DNA of 64,000 nucleotides from JAMQPK01 sp035937795 (GTDB lineage: Bacteria > Acidobacteriota > Vicinamibacteria > Vicinamibacterales > JAMQPK01): NCBI GenBank assembly GCA_035937795.1, contig DASZHO010000200.1, positions 12,334 to 76,333 on the forward strand. Reading direction: 5' to 3'. Within the stretch, counting starts at the first letter, position 1; the number at the start of each line of letters is the position of its first letter. Of this stretch, positions 54,057 to 61,997 are shown one piece after another. The notes under the pieces are model-generated. The model ran no database searches. It had not been told where the DNA came from and saw only the letters and a list, made by a program, of their open reading frames with translations. Made by a program: the position numbers and the translations under genes.

Positions 54057-56068
54057 CTGTGGATCCCGCAACTCGCATTTCCCAGCTTCGTGCCCTGATC
54101 CGCCATCATGAAGAGCGCTACTACATCCTTCAGGATCCGGAGGTCTCCGACGCCGAATTCGATGCGCTGCTCAGAGAGCTGCAGGCGCTCGAGCGCGACC
54201 ATCCCGATCTCGTCACCCTCGACTCCCCGACACAGCGCGTCGGCGGACGGACCGCCGAAGGGTTTGCGCCGGTTCGCCATGCCGAGCCGATGCTCAGCCT
54301 CGACAATGCCTACAGCGAGGAGGAGCTCAAGGCCTTCGATGAACGGCTGCGCCGCGGACTCGACAATCTCGAGGGCCCGGTTCCATATGTCGCCGAGTTG
54401 AAGATCGACGGCCTCGGCATCGCCTTGCAGTATCGGGACGCCCGGCTGATTCGGGCCGCAACCAGGGGCGACGGCGTCACGGGCGAAGACGTCACGGCCA
54501 ATGTCCGGACGATCAAGGACATCCCGCACGCTCTCAAGCGCGGGCCGAAGGGGATCGTCGAAATCCGCGGCGAGGTCTATTGGCCTCGCAAGGAATTCGA
54601 GCGCGCAAATCTGGAGCGGGAAGAAGCCGGCGAGCCTCCGTTCTCAAATCCCCGCAACGCCGCGTCGGGAGCCATTCGCCAAATCGATCCCGAACAGGTC
54701 AGGAAGCGCGGCCTCCGGGCATTCGTGTACCAGCTGGTGGGCGGCGACGGCATGCCGGCGACCCATGCGAAGCTTCTCGGGAGCCTGGAAAAATGGGGAA
54801 TGCCGGTCGAGCCCCATTGGAAAGCCCTGCAGGGCATCGAGCGCGTGGCCGAGTACTGCCGCGAGTGGAGCGGAAAACGGTCCGCGCCGACGCGCGTCCT
54901 GCCGTTCGACACCGACGGCGTCGTCGTCAAGCTCGACAATATCGCGATGCGCGGCCGGCTGGGCGCGACGTCCAAATTTCCGCGCTGGGCGATCGCGTTC
55001 AAGTTCCCTCCGGAGCAGGCGGAGACGACGCTCACCAGAATCGACATCAATGTGGGCCGCACCGGCGCGGTAACGCCGTTCGCCGTCCTCGAGCCTGTGT
55101 TCATCGCAGGCACGACGGTCTCCATGGCCACGCTGCATAACGCCAACGAGGTCGCCCGGAAAGACGTTCGCGACGGAGATCGCGTCATCGTGGAAAAGGC
55201 GGGAGACATCATTCCCCAGGTTGTCCGGGTGGTGGACCCCGATCGCAGAGATCGGTCGCCCCGCTGGGAGATGCCCAGGCGGTGCCCGCGCTGTGACAGC
55301 GAGCTGGTGCGTGCTGAAGACGAAGCGGTATGGCGCTGCGAGAACACGTCATGCCCGGCGAAGCTCCAGCGCGGGCTGGAACACTTTGCGGCTCGCCACG
55401 CGATGAACATCGAAGGGCTCGGCGAATCGCTCGTGGCCCGGCTCATCGCCGACGGCATCGTGGTGAGCTATGCCGACGTGTACCGCCTCACCGCCGAGCG
55501 CCTCGCCACGGTCGAGCGGATGGGGAAGAAGTCGGCCGCGAATCTCATCACGCAAATCGAACACAGCAAAACGCGCGAGCTGTGGCGGTTGATCTACGGG
55601 TTGGGCATACGCCACGTTGGCGAACGTGGCGCGCAGGCTCTGGCGAGTGCATTCGGGTCGATGGATGCCATCATCAATGCGTCGATCGATCAGCTGCAAG
55701 CGGTCGCCGACATCGGGCCGGTCGTGGCGGCCGCCGTGCGCGAGTATTTCGGCGAACCGCTGAACCGGCGCCTTGTCGAGGAACTGGCCGCCGCGGGCTT
55801 GAAAATGGACGCGCCGATTGTGCGGGGTGAAGCGCCCGGCCCGCTCACGGGCAAGACGTTCGTCGTGACTGGAACCTTGAAGGAGTTCTCGCGCGAGGCT
55901 GCGACAGAAGCCATTCACGGCCGAGGCGGAAAGGTCACCGGGTCGGTGAGCAAGAAAACGGACTACGTTGTCGCCGGCGACGACCCGGGCAGCAAGCTCG
56001 CCAAAGCGCAGACCCTGGGCGTGCCGATCCTGGACGAGGCCGCCTTCCGCGCGCTGCTCGGCTTATAA
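54050..56068 (+). CDS. ligA: NAD-dependent DNA ligase
   Basis: The 672-residue enzyme has the adenylation Lys in AELKIDG (K118), then an OB fold, a four-Cys zinc site starting CPRCDSEL, helix-hairpin-helix repeats and a C-terminal BRCT domain (GPLTGKTFVVTGTL). It seals nicks using NAD. Start is either TTG 54050, in the stem of a perfect hairpin, or GTG 54059. The final TAA overlaps a TATAAT hexamer for htrA. Confidence 0.96.
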   Translation: MSPVDPATRISQLRALIRHHEERYYILQDPEVSDAEFDALLRELQALERDHPDLVTLDSPTQRVGGRTAEGFAPVRHAEPMLSLDNAYSEEELKAFDERLRRGLDNLEGPVPYVAELKIDGLGIALQYRDARLIRAATRGDGVTGEDVTANVRTIKDIPHALKRGPKGIVEIRGEVYWPRKEFERANLEREEAGEPPFSNPRNAASGAIRQIDPEQVRKRGLRAFVYQLVGGDGMPATHAKLLGSLEKWGMPVEPHWKALQGIERVAEYCREWSGKRSAPTRVLPFDTDGVVVKLDNIAMRGRLGATSKFPRWAIAFKFPPEQAETTLTRIDINVGRTGAVTPFAVLEPVFIAGTTVSMATLHNANEVARKDVRDGDRVIVEKAGDIIPQVVRVVDPDRRDRSPRWEMPRRCPRCDSELVRAEDEAVWRCENTSCPAKLQRGLEHFAARHAMNIEGLGESLVARLIADGIVVSYADVYRLTAERLATVERMGKKSAANLITQIEHSKTRELWRLIYGLGIRHVGERGAQALASAFGSMDAIINASIDQLQAVADIGPVVAAAVREYFGEPLNRRLVEELAAAGLKMDAPIVRGEAPGPLTGKTFVVTGTLKEFSREAATEAIHGRGGKVTGSVSKKTDYVVAGDDPGSKLAKAQTLGVPILDEAAFRALLGL

Positions 56069-56070
56069 TC
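56065..56070 (+). promoter_or_regulatory. -10 hexamer TATAAT before htrA
   Basis: A perfect TATAAT overlaps the ligA stop and lies ten bases before ATG 56081, so the leader would be a few bases long. An AGGA also occurs in the gap, so some of the site could serve translation. Confidence 0.5.
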
Positions 56071-56080
56071 ACTAGGATTC

Positions 56081-57637
56081 ATGTCCCGGCCCTTTGTATT
56101 CGTGACGCTCGCGCTCACCGCGGCGATATCCTTCATGGTCGGTCTCCTGGTCGCCGTATCGGTAGTGCCGGCGTCAGCCCCGTCAGCCCCAATGACCGGC
56201 AGCCGCGCATGGGACCGGGCTCCATCTGCATCGCAGCCGCAGGCGCCGACGGCCGGCTTGGCGGCGGTCGTCCACGCCGGCAAGGCGGCGACGCCTCCGG
56301 TCACGGGCCTGGTGAATTTTGCCGACGTCGCCGAAAGCATCAACCCGGCCGTCGTCAACATCGAAGCCACCGCGCGGCCAGGAGAATCAGCGAACCGCCG
56401 CCGGCGCCCCCAGCCTGATTCGGGGCTCCTGGATGAAGGCGCACCCGGCCTGCAGAACATGCCGCCGCTTCATCCCCAGTCGGGCAGCGGGTTCGTGATC
56501 GAAAAGAACGGCCAGATCCTGACCAACTATCACGTGATACAGGGGGCCGAACGCATCACGGTGAAGTTTTCGGACGGCCGCAATCTGGTTGCCCGGGTGC
56601 TCGGCATTGATCCCGACACCGACATTGCCCTCATCAGAGTCGACGGCACGAATTTTCCTGTTGCTCCCCTCGGCAATTCTGATGCGCTGCGCGTCGGCGA
56701 ATGGGTGTGCGCCATCGGCAATCCGCTCGCGTACGAGCACACGGTGACGGTGGGCGTGGTCAGCTATCTTGGCCGGAAGCTTTTCGACAGCAGCCTGGAC
56801 AATTACATCCAGACCGACGCCGCGATCAACTTCGGCAACAGCGGCGGGCCGTTGATCAACAGCAGGGGCGAAGTGGTGGGCATCAACGCGGCCATCAGCC
56901 AGCGCGCGAGCAGCATCGGGTTCGCCGTGCCCATCAATGAGGCCACCGCGATTCTCCCGCAACTGAAGAGCGACGGCCGGGTCTCGCGCGGGTTCATGGG
57001 CGTGGGGCTCACCGACGTCGATCCGGATCTGCAACGTTCGCTGAGGCTCGGCTCGGTGCGCGGCGCACTGGTGCAGGACGTGTCTGCGGGATCCCCGGGC
57101 GAACGCGCGGGCTTGCGGCCTTACGACCTCATTACCGCCATTGAGGGCAGGGGCGTGGCCACCAACGACGAGATTATTCGCGAAGTGGCGCGCCGCGGGC
57201 CCGGCACGGTGGCTCGCCTCGAGATTGTGCGCGACGGCCAGCCGCAGGTGCTGACGGTGCGACTGGGAGAGAGGCCGAGCCGCCAGCCCCCTGATCCAGC
57301 CGAAGGCAGAGGTCACGCGATCTTGCAGGCCTCCGCCGGCATGCCCCTCGGGCTTGACGTGCGCGATCTCGACCGCGATCTCGTCCGGCGACTCCGTCTG
57401 CCGGGCGGCATGCGGGGCGTGGTGGTGACGCGCGTCGACCCCTTGAGCGCTGCGTGGGACGCCGGCATCCAGCGCGATTACGTCGTGTTGGAAATCAATC
57501 GGCGTCCCGTGACGTCTGTGGACGGTTACAACCGGCTTGCCCGAGCCGCGCGCCCCGGCGACGTCGTTGCGGTGTATGTCTATGTTCCCGGCCTCGAACA
57601 GCGCGCCATACGGGGCGTCCGCGTCGACGCGCGCTAG
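56081..57637 (+). CDS. HtrA/DegP-type serine protease with two PDZ domains
   Basis: The 518-residue protein has an N-terminal anchor helix (~7-29), then a trypsin-like domain with His151 (TNYHVI), Asp181 (DTDIAL) and Ser254 (GNSGGPL). Two PDZ domains follow (~295-385 and ~415-510), the first with SPGERAGLRPYDLI. This is a periplasmic quality-control protease. The linker (98-125) is basic. It is followed 26 bases later by the NtrX-like regulator. Confidence 0.93.
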   Translation: MSRPFVFVTLALTAAISFMVGLLVAVSVVPASAPSAPMTGSRAWDRAPSASQPQAPTAGLAAVVHAGKAATPPVTGLVNFADVAESINPAVVNIEATARPGESANRRRRPQPDSGLLDEGAPGLQNMPPLHPQSGSGFVIEKNGQILTNYHVIQGAERITVKFSDGRNLVARVLGIDPDTDIALIRVDGTNFPVAPLGNSDALRVGEWVCAIGNPLAYEHTVTVGVVSYLGRKLFDSSLDNYIQTDAAINFGNSGGPLINSRGEVVGINAAISQRASSIGFAVPINEATAILPQLKSDGRVSRGFMGVGLTDVDPDLQRSLRLGSVRGALVQDVSAGSPGERAGLRPYDLITAIEGRGVATNDEIIREVARRGPGTVARLEIVRDGQPQVLTVRLGERPSRQPPDPAEGRGHAILQASAGMPLGLDVRDLDRDLVRRLRLPGGMRGVVVTRVDPLSAAWDAGIQRDYVVLEINRRPVTSVDGYNRLARAARPGDVVAVYVYVPGLEQRAIRGVRVDAR

Positions 57638-57663
57638 CCTCCCTGTTTACGCCCACATTGGCC

Positions 57664-59058
57664 ATGAAGCCTCGAATTCTCGTGATTGATGACGATGCGG
57701 GGATCCGCGAGTCGGTAAGACGCACGTTGGAATACCAGGGGTATCAGTTCGTGGGTGCTGCCACCGGCCCCGAAGGGCTGGCGCTGATCGAGCGCGACAC
57801 TCCCGACCTCGTGTTCCTCGATATCAAGATGCCCGGCATGGATGGCCTCGAAGTGCTCGAGCGGATCAAGACATCCAATCCCGCGCTGCCGGTGGTGATG
57901 GTCTCGGGGCACGGCACCACGCAAACCGGCTTTGAGGCGCGCGACAGGGGAGCGTCGGGATTCATCGAAAAGCCCTTCTCGGAGGCGGTGCTCATCGAGC
58001 GGGTCCAGAAGGAGCTGAGTGAAAACCGCACGCAAACCGCTTACCGGGCGCTCCGCCAGGAGATTGACTCCCGTTATCAGATGGTCGGCAACGGCCCGGC
58101 GCTCCAGAAAGTGCAGGACGCCATTCACAAAGCGGGGCCCAGCAAGGCCACCGTGCTCCTGCAGGGTGAGAGCGGCGTTGGCAAAGAGCTGGTGGCGCGG
58201 ACCATCCATCGCAACAGCCCGCGCAGCCGCGAGCGCTTTGTTCAGGTCAATTGCGCCGCGATTCCCGAAGATCTCATCGAGTCGGAATTGTTCGGCCACG
58301 AAAAGGGCTCCTTCACCGGAGCCACCGAACGGCAAGTGGGCAAGTTCGAGCAGGCCGACCGCGGCACGATCTTTCTCGATGAAGTCGGCGATATGAGCCT
58401 GAAGACGCAGGCCAAAGTGCTCCGCGTGCTCCAGGAAGGCGAAGTGGAGAGGCTTGGTTCGGCGAAGACCGCAACGGTGGACGTCCGCGTGATTGCCGCC
58501 ACCAACAAGAACCTTGAAGAGGAAATCGAAAAGGGCAATTTTCGCGAGGACTTGTATTTCCGGCTCGCCGTCATCCCGATTTACGTGCCGCCGCTGCGCG
58601 AGCGCCCCGAAGATATCCCGCTGCTGCTAAAGCATTTCCTGGACACGTTGAGCCGCGAGAACAACCAGAAGCCCAAGCGCATGACGCCGGCAGCCATCGA
58701 AGCGTTCAAGCGTCACCGCTGGCGCGGCAATATCCGCGAGCTGAGAAACACCGTCGAGCGGCTCATCATCATGAGCTCGGGCGACATGATCGACCTGCCC
58801 GACCTGCCCGAATCGCTGCGCTCCGACAAGGCCGCGCCGCGGCCCGCGGTCACGGGCGCTCCGGCGGTCTCGAGCGGCACGGCGGATGCCGGCACGCTGC
58901 GGCAATTCAAAGAGTCGGCCGAGCGGGCCTATCTGGTCGAGAAACTGCGCGAGAACGCGTGGAATATTTCGAAGACCGCGGAGGTGATCGGCACGCCGCG
59001 CAGCAATCTCTACAAGAAGCTGGAGCAGTACGCGATCCGGCAGGAAACCGACGGATAG
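57664..59058 (+). CDS. NtrC/NtrX-type sigma-54 response regulator
   Basis: The 464-residue protein has a receiver with phospho-acceptor Asp53 (FLDIKMPGMDG), DD at 10-11 and Lys in IEKPF. The AAA+ domain has GESGVGKE (Walker A) and a GSFTGA loop, a slight change from GAFTGA, that still keeps the FTGA contact to sigma-54. A Fis-type helix-turn-helix ends it (NISKTAEVIGTPRSNLYKKL). NtrX is the nearest group by eye. No histidine kinase lies nearby, so the partner is unknown. Confidence 0.9.
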   Translation: MKPRILVIDDDAGIRESVRRTLEYQGYQFVGAATGPEGLALIERDTPDLVFLDIKMPGMDGLEVLERIKTSNPALPVVMVSGHGTTQTGFEARDRGASGFIEKPFSEAVLIERVQKELSENRTQTAYRALRQEIDSRYQMVGNGPALQKVQDAIHKAGPSKATVLLQGESGVGKELVARTIHRNSPRSRERFVQVNCAAIPEDLIESELFGHEKGSFTGATERQVGKFEQADRGTIFLDEVGDMSLKTQAKVLRVLQEGEVERLGSAKTATVDVRVIAATNKNLEEEIEKGNFREDLYFRLAVIPIYVPPLRERPEDIPLLLKHFLDTLSRENNQKPKRMTPAAIEAFKRHRWRGNIRELRNTVERLIIMSSGDMIDLPDLPESLRSDKAAPRPAVTGAPAVSSGTADAGTLRQFKESAERAYLVEKLRENAWNISKTAEVIGTPRSNLYKKLEQYAIRQETDG

Positions 59059-59067
59059 GAACGGGAC

Positions 59068-59150
59068 CAAGCCTTGGGCCCTGAGGCTTGAGAGCCCTGC
59101 TTGAGCCCTGAGCTTGAGCCCTGAGCCTTGAGCCCTGAGCCCTTTTGAGT
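59068..59150 (+). repeat. TTGAGCCC/TGAGCCC heptad-like array
   Basis: About ten copies of CTTGAGCCC or CCTGAGCCC variants are packed between the NtrX-like gene and rnpB. The copies at 59101-59140 are the most regular. There is no coding frame here. Confidence 0.85.
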
Positions 59151-59180
59151 CACACTGTGGGTTCGTTCTTTGACAACACC

Positions 59181-59678
59181 GCCGCAGTCGGCCAGACGAT
59201 CGCTGCCGGTGAAGGCGACCTCGTTTTCACTGGGAGAGGAAAGTCCGAACTCCGCAGGGCAGTGCGCCGGGTAACGCCCGGTCAGGGTGACCTGAAGGAC
59301 AGTGGCACAGAAAATATACCGCCCGCCTGTACGCTTCGCGCCAGGCGTTGCCGGCCCGCAAGGGCTTGCGGCGCCGAAGCCGGAGACGAAGGCGGGTAAG
59401 GGTGAAAAGGTGCGGTAAGAGCGCACCGCGTCTGCCGTAAGGCAGATGGCAGGCAAAACCCCGCACGGAGCAAGACCAAATAGGGAAGCGACGCGCTCGC
59501 TCGCGAGCGTCGAAAGGACGGCCCGTCCCAGGCTTCCGGGTAGGTCGCTTGAGTCCGCCAGCGATGGCGGAGCTAGAGGAATGATCGTCTCCCGAGGCGC
59601 GGCTCTCGTGCGCGCGACATCGCGTGCGTGGTGAGCTTCGCGGAGGGAACAGAATTCGGCTTACGGTCCGGCTGCGGC
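59181..59678 (+). ncRNA. rnpB: RNase P RNA (bacterial type A)
   Basis: The RNA has the universal landmarks: GAGGAAAGTCCG near 59236, CAGAAAATATACCGCC near 59307, AGAGGAATGATCG near 59575, and ACAGAATTCGGCTTAC near 59650. The ends pair as helix P1: GCCGCAGTCGG (59181-59191) with CCGGCTGCGGC (59668-59678). It cleaves the 5' leader of tRNAs with the RnpA protein. At about 498 bases it is longer than the usual 350-400, with the excess mostly between 59320 and 59570. Ends are set by P1 and could shift by a few bases. Confidence 0.95.
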
Positions 59679-59691
59679 GCTTTTTGGCTCT

Positions 59692-59754
59692 CAACTTTTT
59701 ACTTTTAACTTTCAACTTTTAACTTTTTACTTTCAACTTTTAACTCTTTACTTT
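59692..59754 (+). repeat. Nine-unit (C/T)(A/T)ACTTT heptanucleotide array
   Basis: Nine contiguous seven-base units, mostly CAACTTT, TTACTTT or TAACTTT, fill the gap between rnpB and the epimerase start at 59757. Only one unit (TAACTCT) breaks the pattern. The array is extremely A/T-rich next to GC-rich genes. Confidence 0.95.
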
Positions 59755-59756
59755 CC

Positions 59757-60701
59757 ATGACCTATCTCGTCACCGGCGGAGCCGGCTTCATCGGCTCCCA
59801 CCTTGCTGAAGAGCTGAGCCGCCGCGGAGAGCGCGTCCGCGTGGTCGACAGCTTCATCACCGGCAAGCGCCAGAATCTGACGCATCTATCCAACGTCGAG
59901 CTGATCGAAGGCGATCTCGCGGACCTGAAGATCGCGCAGGCCGCGGTAGCCGGCATCGACTACGTGCTCCACCAGGCGGCGATCCCGTCGGTGCCACGAT
60001 CGGTGGAGGACCCGATCACCTCGAACCGGGCCAACATCGACGCCACACTGAACGTGCTGGTGGCGGCGCGCGACGCCCGCGTGAAGCGGGTCGTGTACGC
60101 CGGCTCGTCCTCGGCCTATGGCGACACGCCCACGCTGCCCAAGCAGGAGGACATGCCCGCCAACCCGCTCTCGCCCTACGCGCTGCAGAAGCTGGTGGGC
60201 GAGCAGTACATGAGCATGTTCACGAAGCTCTATGGTCTGGAAACCGTGACGATTCGCTATTTCAATGTGTTCGGACCCAGGCAGGATCCGTCGTCCCCGT
60301 ACTCAGGCGTCATTTCCGTCTTCACGCGTGCGCTGCTCGAAAATGCCCCGGTCACCATTTACGGTGACGGCGAACAGACCCGCGATTTCACCTACATCGC
60401 CAATGTCGTCGACGGCGTGCTGCGGGCGTGCGCCGCACCGGTGTCGGGCATGGTCTTGAACCTCGCAACGGGATCGCGCATCTCTTTGAACGACCTGTTT
60501 CGCGCGCTGCGCGCGCTGACCGGCCGAACCGTCAACCCCGGTTACGGTCCCCCTCGCGCCGGTGACGTCCGCCATTCGCAGGCCGATATTTCGCGGGCTC
60601 GCCAGCTTCTGGGCTACGAACCCCTTGTGACGTTCGATGAAGGATTACGCCGGACGGTCGAATGGTTCAGAACGCAAAACGCGGCCCCCGCACGCACCTG
60701 A
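59757..60701 (+). CDS. Nucleotide-sugar 4-epimerase-like SDR
   Basis: The 314-residue protein starts MTYLVTGGAGFIGSHLAEE, has SSSAYGD and YALQK (catalytic YxxxK), and RYFNVFGPRQDP. These fit UDP-GlcNAc or UDP-glucose 4-epimerases and UDP-glucuronate decarboxylases; the size and N-terminus favour a WbpP/GalE-like 4-epimerase. The A/T-rich heptad array replaces any normal ribosome site. It is away from the main sugar locus but could supply it. Confidence 0.85.
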   Translation: MTYLVTGGAGFIGSHLAEELSRRGERVRVVDSFITGKRQNLTHLSNVELIEGDLADLKIAQAAVAGIDYVLHQAAIPSVPRSVEDPITSNRANIDATLNVLVAARDARVKRVVYAGSSSAYGDTPTLPKQEDMPANPLSPYALQKLVGEQYMSMFTKLYGLETVTIRYFNVFGPRQDPSSPYSGVISVFTRALLENAPVTIYGDGEQTRDFTYIANVVDGVLRACAAPVSGMVLNLATGSRISLNDLFRALRALTGRTVNPGYGPPRAGDVRHSQADISRARQLLGYEPLVTFDEGLRRTVEWFRTQNAAPART

Positions 60702-60985
60702 GCCCGGCCGTTCGACAACCGCCGGCGACATTTCGACCGTCTGGTTTCTCCCTCTCCGCCGCCGCCGCCATTTCCGACCGCGAAGCTGCGCCAGCTCAAC
60801 GACATCCAGCGACGTAGACGATCGCCCGGCTCGGGCACCGCCTTTGCGATAGCCGGCCGCGGCCCTGGGTGCCTCATCGTGTTCCGGTGCCCGACCTCTC
60901 CACCGAAATGCCAGGAGTTCATGGCCAGGGCCTCTTCGCACCACCAGATTTTGAAGGCACGTGACTCCCGCGGCGAGGATCGTGA
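60702..60985. other. Non-coding interval before prepilin gene
   Basis: About 284 bases between the epimerase and the prepilin-like gene hold no frame that I can support. No convincing promoter, RNA or repeat was seen. Confidence 0.5.
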
Positions 60986-61561
60986 ATGGTCCGAGGCTAT
61001 TCGCTGCTCGAAGTATTGCTCGCGCTGGCGTTCATCTCGATCGTCGCCGGGACGGCGATTCCTCTGGCTCTCTCGAGTCTGGACCAATCGCGAACCGCTG
61101 CCGCGGCCGCCTATATCTCGAGCAGGCTCATGGAAGCCCGTTTCGAGGCCGTCAAGCGTTCTGCGTTCGTCGGAGTTCAGTTTGTCCGGCAAGACGACGG
61201 CTACTGGTTTCAGACCTACGTTGACGGCAATGGGAACGGCGTGCTGGCCGGCGATATTTCACTCGGTATCGATCGCCCTCTTGGCCCGGCCGAACAGCTC
61301 GAACAGCGTTTTGCCGGAGTGACGTTCGGGATTTGCCCCAACGTGACAGCCGTCATGCCGGGATATCCGTTCAACCCGGACGATCCGATTCAAATAGGCC
61401 CATCAACCGTCATGAGCTTCAGTCCGAACGGCTCGTCGACGGCGGGCACCGTGTACATCCGGGGCCTGAACCTCACTCAATTTGCGGTCACGGTCTCAGG
61501 CATCACCGCCCAGTCACGCATCCGTCATTTCGATTTCGGGAACGGCCAGTGGCGGAACTAG
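60986..61561 (+). CDS. GspH/FimT-like type IV prepilin
   Basis: The 191-residue product begins MVRGYSLLEVLLALAFI, a class III signal with cleavage after Gly4 and Glu at +5. The hydrophobic stem (~5-22) and the beta-rich remainder fit the minor pseudopilin GspH/FimT. It probably joins a type IV pilus or type II secretion apparatus; other pilus genes are not in the window. Its stop overlaps the start of the PilZ gene by 13 bases. Confidence 0.85.
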   Translation: MVRGYSLLEVLLALAFISIVAGTAIPLALSSLDQSRTAAAAAYISSRLMEARFEAVKRSAFVGVQFVRQDDGYWFQTYVDGNGNGVLAGDISLGIDRPLGPAEQLEQRFAGVTFGICPNVTAVMPGYPFNPDDPIQIGPSTVMSFSPNGSSTAGTVYIRGLNLTQFAVTVSGITAQSRIRHFDFGNGQWRN

Positions 61562-61848
61562 AACGCCGCGCCTGGCCGCGAACGTTGACAATCGATCACC
61601 TCGAGATGGCGAACGGGCGTGTGCGCCCAGGGAGGCCTGCACGCATCGTCGATGTCTCGCCTGGCGGGGCGCTCATTGAAACCGAGTGGCGGCTTCTTCC
61701 CGGCACGCGCGTGGAGTTGCAAGTCGGTGAGCCGGTAGCGCTCTACAAAGTGAAGGGCCGGATTGTGCGATGCCACGTGTCGCTGCTCGACCGCGAGCGC
61801 ATTCGGTACCGCGGCGCGCTCGCCTTCGAGGAGCAACTGCTGTTTTGA
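61549..61848 (+). CDS. PilZ domain protein
   Basis: From GTG 61549 the protein has 99 residues, a stand-alone PilZ domain. The c-di-GMP motifs are ERRAWPR (RxxxR) and DVSPGGALIE (D/NxSxxG). It overlaps the prepilin gene by 13 bases, which links a second-messenger receptor to the pilus or secretion function. The partner is not in the window. Confidence 0.82.
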   Translation: MAELERRAWPRTLTIDHLEMANGRVRPGRPARIVDVSPGGALIETEWRLLPGTRVELQVGEPVALYKVKGRIVRCHVSLLDRERIRYRGALAFEEQLLF

Positions 61849-61997
61849 AGGGGAATCAAAGACCGCGGAGGGTAGCGCGTTCACAGCGGCGGCCAAGTTC
61901 GCGCGGGAATCAAGTTCCCACCGCCCAAGGTGAGAGGCAGCGCCATTTCCCAGCATGACGCGTCACGCATGGCCTTTGTCGCTCCTCCGGCGATGGC

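Noticed and set aside
59170..59175. TTGACA just before rnpB
   Set aside because: It lies only about six bases before the P1 helix, too close to be a -35 element for the RNA, and no -10 follows.
59068..59754. CRISPR array
   Set aside because: The repeats are seven bases long and contiguous, with no spacers and no cas genes.
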